Part shown: positions 27,696 through 35,400 of the stretch, piece after piece | Numbering within the stretch: position 1 is the stretch's first letter | How the letters are laid out: each line of letters opens with the position of its first letter | Source of the DNA: Sphingomonas psychrotolerans | Lineage (GTDB): Bacteria > Pseudomonadota > Alphaproteobacteria > Sphingomonadales > Sphingomonadaceae | Reading direction: 5' to 3' | NCBI RefSeq assembly: GCF_002796605.1 | Contig: NZ_CP024923.1 | Span: 3,789,501 to 3,853,500, forward strand | Length of the DNA stretch: 64,000 bases | Program-made: the position numbers and the translations under genes | Notes under the pieces: generated by a model | The model's database searches: none | Told to the model about the DNA's origin: nothing | What the model saw: the letters and a program-made list of their open reading frames with translations, nothing else

Positions 27696-28516
27696 CCGAG
27701 CTGGTCGGCCGCCAGTTTCGCGAGCCGTTCGGCGCTGATCGCGTCGAGCGGCGCGAACAGGATCAGGCGCTGGCCGGGCGCGCCCTCGACGGCATAGGAG
27801 GTATGCAGGAACAGAATTCTCCCGACGCTCGGCATATTGGCCGAATTGATATGTTCGAAATGCGCGAGGATTTCTGATTCCTGCCAGCATTCGCGAAAGA
27901 TTTCGGATTGCTCCAGCATTTCGGCGATGATCGCGTCGAATATCTCGGGCTTCGACGTGCGGCTATAGTCCCATTTGAACCGCGCGGTGAGCCGCTGGGC
28001 CATCTCCCGATAGTGATCGGGATCCTCACGATAACGATCGCTCAGCATCAATATGCGGAACAGATTGCGCTCGCTGCGCGGCAGCGCGCCATAATCGCGA
28101 AAGGCGCGCGCGACGAGCGCGTTCCACCCGATGACCGTCCAGTCCTCGACGATGACCAGGGCCGGAATCGAGAGGCTGTCCATCAAATGCTGCGTGCCCG
28201 GCCGGATTTCCTCGTCTATCTGCGTTTCCAGCGGGGGCGGCCGGTGCTGCGCCAACGCGAACAGGAATTCGCGCTCGTTGCCGTCGAGCCGCAACGTGCG
28301 GCCCAGGCGCTCGATCATCGGCACCGAGAGCTGGACGTCGCGGCCCTGCTCGAACCAAGTGTACCAAGTGACGCTCATCCCGGCGAGCGTCGCCACTTCC
28401 TCGCGCCGCAGCCCGCGAGTCCGTCGGCGCTCTCCCGGCGGGAGGCCGACATCGGTGGGAGAAAGCCGGGCGCGCGCGGTCTTCAGAAAACGGGTCAGTT
28501 CTTCACGATGCGCCAT
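27692..28516 (-). CDS. XRE-family regulator with MmyB-like ligand domain
   Basis: Transcription regulator of 274 residues: an N-terminal HTH (residues about 30-90, RRTRGLRREEVATLAGMSVT then YTWFEQGRDVQLSVPMIERL) and a PAS-like MmyB domain from about residue 105 (VEDWTVIGWNALVARAFRDY). The tail-to-tail overlap with the GMC gene is four bases. The start ATG at 28516 gives the usual family N-terminus; the open frame beyond it to 28696 runs through the intergenic region. It is divergent from the beta-keto-acid cleavage gene, with a palindrome between them. Confidence 0.88.
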   Translation of the reverse strand: MAHREELTRFLKTARARLSPTDVGLPPGERRRTRGLRREEVATLAGMSVTWYTWFEQGRDVQLSVPMIERLGRTLRLDGNEREFLFALAQHRPPPLETQIDEEIRPGTQHLMDSLSIPALVIVEDWTVIGWNALVARAFRDYGALPRSERNLFRILMLSDRYREDPDHYREMAQRLTARFKWDYSRTSKPEIFDAIIAEMLEQSEIFRECWQESEILAHFEHINSANMPSVGRILFLHTSYAVEGAPGQRLILFAPLDAISAERLAKLAADQLG

Positions 28517-28591
28517 GCGTATCCAGTTACTTTCAATAATGGCAGACCGAGCGGCCTTCCCGGCCATCGCGGTGTCTGCGAGCATCCCCTC

Positions 28592-28606
28592 TATGCCAGT
28601 AGCATA
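28592..28606. promoter_or_regulatory. Inverted repeat TATGC-N5-GCATA between the XRE and beta-keto-acid cleavage genes
   Basis: TATGCCAGTAGCATA is a perfect five-base-arm inverted repeat in the 115-base divergent promoter region and ends 25 bases before the GTG of the rightward gene. It is a likely site for the XRE regulator, and differs from the GTATG-N5-CATAC family in phase. Confidence 0.45.
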
Positions 28607-28631
28607 ACCGAGGCCGCAAAGGAGAGCGAGC

Positions 28632-29507
28632 GTGGCCGAGAAGGTCTTCATAACCTGCGCGGTGACCGGCAGCGCCAAGATGCCGGCACATCCCAACTTC
28701 CCGTTCCGGCCCGATCATGTCGCGAACGAAGCGCTGGCTGCGGCCGATGCGGGCGCGACGATCATCCACCTGCACGTGCGGCATCCGGAGACCGGCGAAC
28801 CGTCGCAGTCGCTGGAAGATTACCGCGAGGTGGTTGGCCTGATCCGCGCAAAGAACGACGCCGTGATCCTGAATGTCACCACCGGTCCGGGCTGTACCTG
28901 GATGCAAAGCGCGGACGACCCGGCGGTGTGCGGCCCCGGCACGCTGATGTTCACCGCCGAACGGCGGCTGGAACATATCCTCGATCTGAAGCCCGATATC
29001 TGCACGCTCGACATCTGTACGATGCAGCTGTGGGGCGGCGTCGCGATCAACCTCGATCCGATGATCACCAGGATGGGGCACATGATCCAGGACGCCGGCG
29101 TGCTGCCCGAGATCGAGTGTTTCGAGGCGGGCGACTTCGTGTTCGCCGACGATCTGATGGCGAAGGGCGCATTGCCGAAGGGCGCGCCATTCTCGTTCGT
29201 GCTGGGCACCAAATACGGCCTGCCCGCGACGCCCGAGGCGATGATGTACGCAAAAAACCAGATCCCGCGCGGCGCGCGTTGGACGGGGTTCGGCGTCAGC
29301 CGCCATTCCTTCCCGATGGCGGCGCAGGCGGTGCTGCTCGGCGGCAATGTCCGCGTCGGTTTCGAGGATACGGTCTATCTGCGCAAGGGACGCCAGGCGA
29401 AGGACAATGCCGATCTGGTGCGCTGGGGCGTGGACATCATCGATCGGCTGGGCGGCGATGTCGCCAGCATCGGCGAGACGCGGGCGATGCTCGGCCTCCG
29501 GGAGTGA
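28632..29507 (+). CDS. Beta-keto-acid cleavage enzyme (BKACE, DUF849 family)
   Basis: BKACE enzymes exchange acyl groups between a beta-keto acid and acetyl-CoA, giving acetoacetate and a new acyl-CoA. The 291-residue barrel protein has VFITCAVTGSAKMPAHPNFP, IIHLHVRHPETGEPS with the Zn-binding His-x-His, NVTTGPG, LDICTMQLWGG and a conserved EIECFEAGDF strand. The start is a GTG with GGAGAG upstream. If the substrate were vanilloyl acetate, the products would be vanilloyl-CoA and acetoacetate, which fits the thioesterase at 24610 and the oxidase at 26025. Confidence 0.88.
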   Translation: MAEKVFITCAVTGSAKMPAHPNFPFRPDHVANEALAAADAGATIIHLHVRHPETGEPSQSLEDYREVVGLIRAKNDAVILNVTTGPGCTWMQSADDPAVCGPGTLMFTAERRLEHILDLKPDICTLDICTMQLWGGVAINLDPMITRMGHMIQDAGVLPEIECFEAGDFVFADDLMAKGALPKGAPFSFVLGTKYGLPATPEAMMYAKNQIPRGARWTGFGVSRHSFPMAAQAVLLGGNVRVGFEDTVYLRKGRQAKDNADLVRWGVDIIDRLGGDVASIGETRAMLGLRE

Positions 29508-29558
29508 CACGCCGCATTAAAGGGAAATAGCCATCGCGAACCCAGGAGTAATGCCAAC

Positions 29559-30692
29559 ATGACCAGCTCGATTCCCACTACGCATGTCGGCAGCCTGCCG
29601 CGCGGATCCGAGCTTACCCCGCTGCTGCTCGCGCGGGACGCGGGGGAGCCCTATGACGCGGCGGCGTTCGACAGCGCGGTGCAGATGGCGGTTGATGCCG
29701 CGGTCGCGGCGCAGGTCGCAGCCGGAGTGACCATCGTCAGCGACGGCGAGCTCGGCAAGGTCGGCTATTCGACCTATATCATCGAGCGGCTGAGCGGGTT
29801 CGGAGGTAATAGCGCGCGCAAGCCCGCGCTCGATCTGGCGCCGCTGCCGGAGCTGCGCACCAAGCTGGCGGCGATCATGGGCGCGCAGGAATTCACCCGC
29901 GCCGATTGCGTGGGGCCTATCAGGCTCGTCAACCTCGATCCGCTCCACGACGACATCAGGCGCTTCCGCACCGCGCTCGATCGGCATGGCGAAGGCGCGC
30001 GCGCCTTCATGAATTCGGCCTCGCCGGGGCTGATCACCGCCTTTCAGGCGAACGCTTTTTATCCGACCCACGATGCCTATCTCGCCGATCTCGTGGACGC
30101 GATGCGGCCCGAATATGAGGCGATCGCCGAGGCGGGATTCGAACTCCAGCTCGATTGTCCCGATCTCGCAATGTCGCGCCACACCGGGTACCAGGAGATG
30201 GAAGAGGCGGCGTTCCTGAAGACGATCGAGGCCAATGTCGCGGCGCTCAACGCGGCGACCGCGAATATCGCGCCCGAGCGGATGCGGATGCATATCTGTT
30301 GGGGGAATTATGAAGGCCCGCACGATCATGACATCCCGCTCGAGCGGATCATCGACATCGTGTTGCGCGCCAGGCCCGCGACGATCCTGTTCGAGGCGGC
30401 GAACCCACGGCATGAGCATGAATGGACGGTGTGGCGCGATGCCGCGCTGCCTGACGACAAGATCCTCGCCCCCGGCCTGATCGACACCTGCTCCAACTAT
30501 CTCGAGCATCCCGAGTTGATTGCCCAGCGGATCGCGCGCTTCATCGATATCGTCGGCGCCGATCGGGTGATCGCGAGCACCGATTGCGGCTTCGGCACCT
30601 TCGCCGGCTATGGCAAGATCGATCCGGCGGTAACATGGAAGAAGCTGGCCGCGCTGCGCGAGGGTGCCGATCTCGCCGCCGCGCGGCTCTGA
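29559..30692 (+). CDS. Short cobalamin-independent methionine synthase-like protein (MetE C-terminal domain only)
   Basis: Methyltransferase-fold protein of 377 residues that corresponds to the catalytic half of MetE. It starts PTTHVGSLPRG, has TIVSDGELGKVGYSTYII, the zinc-site pattern MHICWGNYEGPHDHD (His-x-Cys) and a C-terminal ASTDCGFGTFAGYG with the third cysteine. It lacks the N-terminal MetE half. Core-MetE proteins use donors other than 5-methyl-tetrahydrofolate triglutamate in some species. Here it stands between BKACE and an NTF2-like gene in the same direction, so a role in methyl transfer from the demethylation pathway or on an aromatic is possible. Confidence 0.8.
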   Translation: MTSSIPTTHVGSLPRGSELTPLLLARDAGEPYDAAAFDSAVQMAVDAAVAAQVAAGVTIVSDGELGKVGYSTYIIERLSGFGGNSARKPALDLAPLPELRTKLAAIMGAQEFTRADCVGPIRLVNLDPLHDDIRRFRTALDRHGEGARAFMNSASPGLITAFQANAFYPTHDAYLADLVDAMRPEYEAIAEAGFELQLDCPDLAMSRHTGYQEMEEAAFLKTIEANVAALNAATANIAPERMRMHICWGNYEGPHDHDIPLERIIDIVLRARPATILFEAANPRHEHEWTVWRDAALPDDKILAPGLIDTCSNYLEHPELIAQRIARFIDIVGADRVIASTDCGFGTFAGYGKIDPAVTWKKLAALREGADLAAARL

Positions 30693-30706
30693 CGGGAGGA
30701 CGCGAC

Positions 30707-31105
30707 ATGGGGCTGACCCCGGCCGAGGCGCGCGCGATCGAGTGGGAATGCGCGCGGCTGATCAATCTCTACGCGCAGTTGAGCGACGCGACACGCTGGG
30801 AGGAGGTTGCGGCGCTCTATGCGGCCGATGGCAGCATGACGCGCCCGACCGCGCCGGATGCGCCGATCATGGGGAGGGATGCGATCCTCACCGCCTTCCG
30901 GTCGCGACCGGTGCGCATTACCCGTCACATCTGCTCGAACATCGTCATCGATGTCGAGGGTGCGACCGCGGCGCGTGGATCGAGCGCAATGCTGCTGTTC
31001 ACCGGTGTCGATGCGCCGCCGCTGATCGGCGGGTTCGAGGATCGCTTCGTCCTGACCGGCGAAGGCTGGCGCTTTGCCCAGCGCCGCGGCGCGCTTACTT
31101 TCTGA
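30707..31105 (+). CDS. NTF2-like/SnoaL-type small protein
   Basis: A 132-residue protein of the SnoaL/NTF2 cone fold: RLINLYAQLSDATRWEEVAA, LYAADGSMTRPTAP, an ICSNIVIDVEG strand and a C-terminal FEDRFVLTGEGWRFAQRRGA. Such proteins are isomerases, dehydratases or binding subunits. GGGAGG lies seven bases before the ATG. It follows the MetE-core gene by 14 bases and ends the rightward unit 28632-31105. The substrate is unknown. Confidence 0.75.
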   Translation: MGLTPAEARAIEWECARLINLYAQLSDATRWEEVAALYAADGSMTRPTAPDAPIMGRDAILTAFRSRPVRITRHICSNIVIDVEGATAARGSSAMLLFTGVDAPPLIGGFEDRFVLTGEGWRFAQRRGALTF

Positions 31106-31176
31106 GGGGGTAGCGCCGACATCTCGGGCTGGCGCAGCTGGTTCAGGCTGCGGCAGATCTTCGTCACCGATCCCGA

Positions 31177-32055
31177 TCAGGCCGCCGCTGCCAGCCGCCG
31201 TGCCTCGGCGCGGGCGCAGGCGGCCGTCAGGGTGTTCTCCATCAGACAGGCGATGGTCATCGGGCCGACTCCGCCGGGCACCGGAGTAATCGCACCGGCA
31301 ACATGACGTGCCTCGTCGAAGGCGACGTCGCCGACGATGCGGTATCCGCCCTCCGGCTTCGCGACCCGCGTGGTGCCGACGTCGATCACCACCGCGCGCG
31401 GCTTGATCCAGTCGCCGCGGACCAGCCCCGGCTTGCCCACCGCGCTCACCACTATGTCGGCGCCGCGGCAGATGAACTGCGTATCGCGTGTGTGGACATG
31501 GGCCTGCGTCACCGTCGCGTGCTCCTCGAGCAGCAGCGCGGCCATCGGCTTGCCGACGATGTTCGAGCTGCCGATGACCACCGCGTGGCTGCCGGTCAGA
31601 TCAGGGACGAGTGACTTGATGATCTTCATGCAGCCGAGCGGAGTGCAGGGGATGAGCCCGCCCGATCCCTGGCTGAGCCGACCGGCGTTAAGCGCATGGA
31701 GCCCGTCGACATCCTTCTCCGGATCGACCGCCGCCATCACGCGCAACGTGTTGATCGCCGCCGGGAGCGGCAATTGGACGAGGATGCCGTCGATCTCGTC
31801 GCGCGCGTTGAGCCGGGCGATCTCGGCGAGCACGCGGTCCTCGCTGGTATCGGCGGGCAGCAGGATCACCTCGGCGGCGAAGCCGATCTCGCGCGCGAGT
31901 TTGACCTTGCCGTTCACATAGACATGGCTCGCCGGATCCTCGCCGGCGAGGATCACCGCGAGACCGGGCGCGCGATCGAGCGCCACCATGCCGGCTTTTA
32001 CCTGTTCGACCACCGCGCGAGCGAGGGCGCGTCCGTCGATCGTCTCAGCCAGCAT
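31177..32055 (-). CDS. folD: Methylenetetrahydrofolate dehydrogenase/methenyl-cyclohydrolase (FolD)
   Basis: Bifunctional enzyme (292 residues) that turns 5,10-methylene-tetrahydrofolate into 10-formyl-tetrahydrofolate. The catalytic Lys lies in the SHVYVNGKVKLAREIG motif (YxxxK type), followed by GILVQLPLP, the PEKDVDGLHALNAGRL loop, the NADP motif VVIGSSNIVGKPMAALLLE and the C-terminal GAITPVPGGVGPMTIACLM. Together with LigM, MetF, PurU and Fds it completes a C1 oxidation route, so it may be the pathway copy. The glutathione transferase gene upstream shares its final base region, so they are co-transcribed leftward. Confidence 0.94.
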   Translation of the reverse strand: MLAETIDGRALARAVVEQVKAGMVALDRAPGLAVILAGEDPASHVYVNGKVKLAREIGFAAEVILLPADTSEDRVLAEIARLNARDEIDGILVQLPLPAAINTLRVMAAVDPEKDVDGLHALNAGRLSQGSGGLIPCTPLGCMKIIKSLVPDLTGSHAVVIGSSNIVGKPMAALLLEEHATVTQAHVHTRDTQFICRGADIVVSAVGKPGLVRGDWIKPRAVVIDVGTTRVAKPEGGYRIVGDVAFDEARHVAGAITPVPGGVGPMTIACLMENTLTAACARAEARRLAAAA

Positions 32056-32819
32056 CAGCGCGCGTGTCCCGTCCAGGTGCGCAGGCCCGGCGCGGTATGA
32101 TCGGGCATTCCGAGCGCGGCGGCGACGCCGGGTCGCGCAGTCACCCGGTCGCGCCAGTCAACGAGGCGTGGCGCGTGCGTGGCGATCTCGAGGTCGGGGA
32201 ACATCCGTTCGACCATCATCCCGCAATGCGAATAGAAATTGATGTCGGCGAGCGTGAACCTCTCGCCGGCCAGCCATTGGTTCGCGGCGAGCTGCGTCTC
32301 GACCTTGTCGACCGCGACTTCGATCTTGCGCGTCGCGTTCGCCAGATCGGCCTCGCTGAAGCCCGATCGCGCGGTCTTCCATTTCTCGCGCTGCTCGTGG
32401 AGCGGGATACGCTCGACCAGCTGGTCGAATTCGCCGGTGTCGATACCGCGCGCGATCACGCCGACCATGCGGTGCCAGCCATGCATCGAAACGAAGTTCA
32501 TCACATGCTCGTCGATGAACTTGTTCCAGTAGCGCATCCGCGCATTGCCCTCCGGTGTGTTCGGGCGCAGCGGCGGCGCGTCGGGGAAAGCGTCCTCGAG
32601 ATATTCGTTGATCACGCTCGTGTGGGTGATGATCGTCCCGTTATGGTCGAGAACGGGCACCTGCCCTTCGGGGTTGATCGCGACGAACCAGGGCTGGTGC
32701 TGCTCGAACTTGTGGAGATCGACATAGACACTCTCGAAATCGAGACCCTTCTCCTTCAGCGGGATCATCGACTTGAGCGAATTGGCGACCGGTTCGGCAT
32801 GATAATATCTGAGGGCCAC
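32055..32819 (-). CDS. LigF-like glutathione transferase (beta-etherase candidate)
   Basis: A 254-residue transferase related to LigF: YYHAEPVANSLKSMIPLKEK, NPEGQVPVLDHNGTIITHTS, VINEYLEDAFPDAPPLRPNT, NKFIDEHVMNFVSMHGW and LADINFYSHCGMM. The shared NxEPxANS/KP N-terminal pattern is that of the etherase group rather than of LigE/LigP. It is upstream of folD with touching ends (the stop and the folD start share one base region), so one mRNA carries both. It could favour the opposite beta-carbon enantiomer to LigF, as etherases are stereospecific; that is an inference. Confidence 0.85.
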   Translation of the reverse strand: MALRYYHAEPVANSLKSMIPLKEKGLDFESVYVDLHKFEQHQPWFVAINPEGQVPVLDHNGTIITHTSVINEYLEDAFPDAPPLRPNTPEGNARMRYWNKFIDEHVMNFVSMHGWHRMVGVIARGIDTGEFDQLVERIPLHEQREKWKTARSGFSEADLANATRKIEVAVDKVETQLAANQWLAGERFTLADINFYSHCGMMVERMFPDLEIATHAPRLVDWRDRVTARPGVAAALGMPDHTAPGLRTWTGHAR

Positions 32820-32870
32820 GGCTTCAGTCTCCGACGGTGAGGATGGTGAGAGGGCGACCGGCGACAGGGC

Positions 32871-33743
32871 TCATGCGAGCCCCAGCACACGGACCGCATT
32901 GTCCTTCATGATCAGCGGCAACACCTCCTCGCGGAACCCCGCTTCCTGCGCCGCCGCCAGCCATTTGTCGGGGCGGATCAGCGGGAAATCGCTGCCGAAC
33001 AGCATCTTATGCTTCAGCTGCGTATTGGCGTACTGGATCACCTGCTTGGGGAAATATTTGGGCGACCAGCCCGACAGATCGATGAAGACATTGTCCTTGT
33101 GCAGCGCCATCGACAGGCTCTCGTCGGTCCACGGCCAGCCGGGATGGGCGAGGATGACCTTCATGTCGGGAAAGTCGACTGCGACATCGTCGATCAGCAT
33201 CGGCTGACCATATTTCAACCGCACGCCGCCGCCGCCGCGCATCCCCGTGCCCATGCCCGAATGGCCGGTGTGGAAGATTGTGGGCAGAGCGTATTCGGCG
33301 ATCACCTCGTAGATCGGATAGGCGACGCGGTCGGCCGGGTGGCAATCCTGCATGATGCCGTGGAACTTGAAGCCTTTGACTCCGTAATTCTCGATCAGGT
33401 CGCGGGCCTCGCGCGCGCCGTATTTGCCTTTGCGCGGATCGATCGAGGCAAAGGGGATGACGATGTCATCATGCTGCGCGGCCAGTTCGGCGATCTCGTA
33501 ATTGCTGACTCGCTTGGCGCCGATCCCGCTCTCGCAATCGACCGTGAACAGGCAGAAGGCGATATTCTGCTCGCGATAATAAGCGATCGTCTCGGGAATC
33601 GTCGGGCGCTTGCGATCGGCCTTGAAATAGGCCGATGCGGCATCGAAGAACTTCGCCATCACCGGATCCTCGGGATCGTGGCACGACACCTCGGCATGGA
33701 CGTGGACGTCGATGGCGACGACCTTACTGGGATCCACGGGCAT
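32871..33743 (-). CDS. Amidohydrolase_2-family hydrolase or decarboxylase
   Basis: Metal-dependent amidohydrolase of 290 residues: AIDVHVHAEVSCHD (His-x-His) near the N-terminus, KGFKFHGIMQDCHPAD, TIFHTGHSGMGTG, ILAHPGWPWTDESLS and LFGSDFPLIRPDKW with the catalytic Asp. It is unlike LigJ, LigI and LigW in this window. Some close relatives act as beta-ketoacyl-CoA hydrolases in phenylpropanoid degradation (for example CouO of Rhodococcus), and others as decarboxylases. Either would suit this cluster. It lies upstream of the transferase and folD genes, 51 bases away, in the same direction. Confidence 0.75.
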   Translation of the reverse strand: MPVDPSKVVAIDVHVHAEVSCHDPEDPVMAKFFDAASAYFKADRKRPTIPETIAYYREQNIAFCLFTVDCESGIGAKRVSNYEIAELAAQHDDIVIPFASIDPRKGKYGAREARDLIENYGVKGFKFHGIMQDCHPADRVAYPIYEVIAEYALPTIFHTGHSGMGTGMRGGGGVRLKYGQPMLIDDVAVDFPDMKVILAHPGWPWTDESLSMALHKDNVFIDLSGWSPKYFPKQVIQYANTQLKHKMLFGSDFPLIRPDKWLAAAQEAGFREEVLPLIMKDNAVRVLGLA

Positions 33744-33758
33744 GACCTCTCCTTGTCC

Positions 33759-33781
33759 CCCGCCGCCTGCGCAGCGGCGGG
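33759..33781. terminator. GC-rich hairpin downstream of the aldehyde dehydrogenase gene
   Basis: CCCGCCGC and GCGGCGGG pair around a seven-base loop. It lies 45 bases after the stop of the leftward aldehyde dehydrogenase gene and ahead of the amidohydrolase gene, so it may separate two leftward units. There is no T-run. Confidence 0.5.
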
Positions 33782-33826
33782 ATGTATGCGTTCAGCCTGG
33801 TTCGCGCCCGATCGGGCGCGTGACGG

Positions 33827-35341
33827 TCACAGCTGGATGATGACCGACTTGAGCTCGGTATAGGCCTCGACACCCTGGCGCGCCTGTTCGCGGCCCAGGC
33901 CGGACTGTTTGTAGCCGCCGAACGGCAGCGCCGGATCGATCACCGCGTGGCAATTGCCCCAGACGGTGCCCGCCTTGATCTTGGCGGCGAGCTTGTGCAT
34001 CGCCGAGATGTCGCGCGTCCAGATGCCCGCGCCCAGTCCGAAACAGGTGTCGTTGGCGGATTTCGCCACTTCGTCGAGATCGTCGAAGCGCTGCGCCACC
34101 ACGACCGGGCCGAAAATCTCCTCCTGCACCACGCTCATGTCGGGCCGCACATCGACCAGCACCGTCGGGTTGACGTAATAGCCGCCGTCCGATGACGGCG
34201 AATCTCCGCCGATCGCGACGCTGGCGCCCGCCTTCTTGCCCGCGTCTATATAGCCCATCACGCGATCGAATTGCTCGGACGACACCAGCGGCCCCATATG
34301 GCCGGCAGGGTCGAGCGAAGGGCGCGGCACCCAGAAGGCCGCGGCGTTGGCGACGCCTTCGAGCAGCTTGTCGAATATCGAACGATGCGCATAGAGCCGT
34401 GACCCCGCAACGCAGACCTGGCCCGAATTGAAGAAGATCGCCCCCGCCGCGCCGACGGCGGTTGCGTCGACATCGACATCGGGCAGCACCACCACCGGCG
34501 ATTTCCCGCCGAGTTCGAGCGTCACGCGCTTCAGGCTGTCGGTCGCGGTGCGGTTGATGATCTTGCCGACTTCGGTCGATCCGGTGAACGCGACCTTGTC
34601 GACATCGGGGTGGCGGACGAGCCGGTCACCCGCCGTGTGGCCGTTGCCGGTGATGATGTTGATCGTGCCCGCGGGAAATCCGGCTTCGGCGACGAGATCG
34701 GCGAGGCGCAGTGCAGTGAGCGAGGTCTGTTCGGCCGGCTTGAGGATCAGCGTGCAGCCCGCCGCGAGGGCCGGCGCGATCTTGAGCACCGCCATCAGCA
34801 AAGGGAAGTTCCACGGCACGATCTGCGCGGCGACGCCAACCGGCTCGCGGCGGACATAGCTGTGGACGGTGCCGCGTGGCATCGACATCGGCTCGATCAT
34901 GTCGCCGCCGAGCTTCGATGCCCATCCCGCCATGTAGTGCATCATCCCGATCGCCCCGGGGATGTCCACGCCGGCGGCCATGCCCTTGGGTTTGCCGTTG
35001 TCGATCGCCTCGAGCTCGGCGAATTCGTCGGCGTGCCGGGCGATCAGATCGGCGAGCTTGTGCATCATGCCTTCGCGCACGATCGGCGGCAGATCGGACC
35101 AGCGGCCGTCGTCGAACGCGGTGCGCGCGGCCGCCACTGCACGATCGACGTCCTGGTCGCTCGCGTCGACGATGCGAGTCACTTCCTTGCCGTTCGACGG
35201 ATCGATCACGGGGATGGTCGCGCCGTGCGACGAATCGACCCATTCATTGTTGATGAACAATTGCGGGCGGCGACCCAGCGCCGTCTTCGCGCCGTCCGAA
35301 TAGGCGTGCTGCGCGTAGGAAATCTTGGTCATCTCGTTCAT
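33827..35341 (-). CDS. NAD-dependent aldehyde dehydrogenase (betaine/phenylacetaldehyde dehydrogenase-like)
   Basis: Aldehyde dehydrogenase of 504 residues with all catalytic landmarks: AAQIVPWNFPLLMAVLKIAP (Asn), ILKPAEQTS (Lys), AFTGSTEVGK, TLELGGKSPVVV (Glu), FFNSGQVCVAGSRLY (Cys) and EEIFGPVVVAQRF. AGGAGA precedes the ATG at 35341; the open frame extends 21 codons further but through the operator-like site. It follows the PQQ alcohol dehydrogenase gene by about 60 bases, so it may oxidise the aldehyde made by that enzyme, although that one is periplasmic and this one cytoplasmic. Confidence 0.9.
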   Translation of the reverse strand: MNEMTKISYAQHAYSDGAKTALGRRPQLFINNEWVDSSHGATIPVIDPSNGKEVTRIVDASDQDVDRAVAAARTAFDDGRWSDLPPIVREGMMHKLADLIARHADEFAELEAIDNGKPKGMAAGVDIPGAIGMMHYMAGWASKLGGDMIEPMSMPRGTVHSYVRREPVGVAAQIVPWNFPLLMAVLKIAPALAAGCTLILKPAEQTSLTALRLADLVAEAGFPAGTINIITGNGHTAGDRLVRHPDVDKVAFTGSTEVGKIINRTATDSLKRVTLELGGKSPVVVLPDVDVDATAVGAAGAIFFNSGQVCVAGSRLYAHRSIFDKLLEGVANAAAFWVPRPSLDPAGHMGPLVSSEQFDRVMGYIDAGKKAGASVAIGGDSPSSDGGYYVNPTVLVDVRPDMSVVQEEIFGPVVVAQRFDDLDEVAKSANDTCFGLGAGIWTRDISAMHKLAAKIKAGTVWGNCHAVIDPALPFGGYKQSGLGREQARQGVEAYTELKSVIIQL

Positions 35342-35371
35342 GGCGTCTCTCCTGCCGGTCGTGTCCAATTG

Positions 35372-35386
35372 GTATCCCACGGATAC
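35372..35386. promoter_or_regulatory. Inverted repeat GTATC-N5-GATAC ahead of the aldehyde dehydrogenase gene
   Basis: GTATCCCACGGATAC is a perfect five-base-arm inverted repeat, 30 bases upstream of the leftward gene. It has the size and spacing of the GTATG-N5-CATAC motif with symmetrical changes in both arms. Confidence 0.4.
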
Positions 35387-35400
35387 AGTTTGGTCCACCG

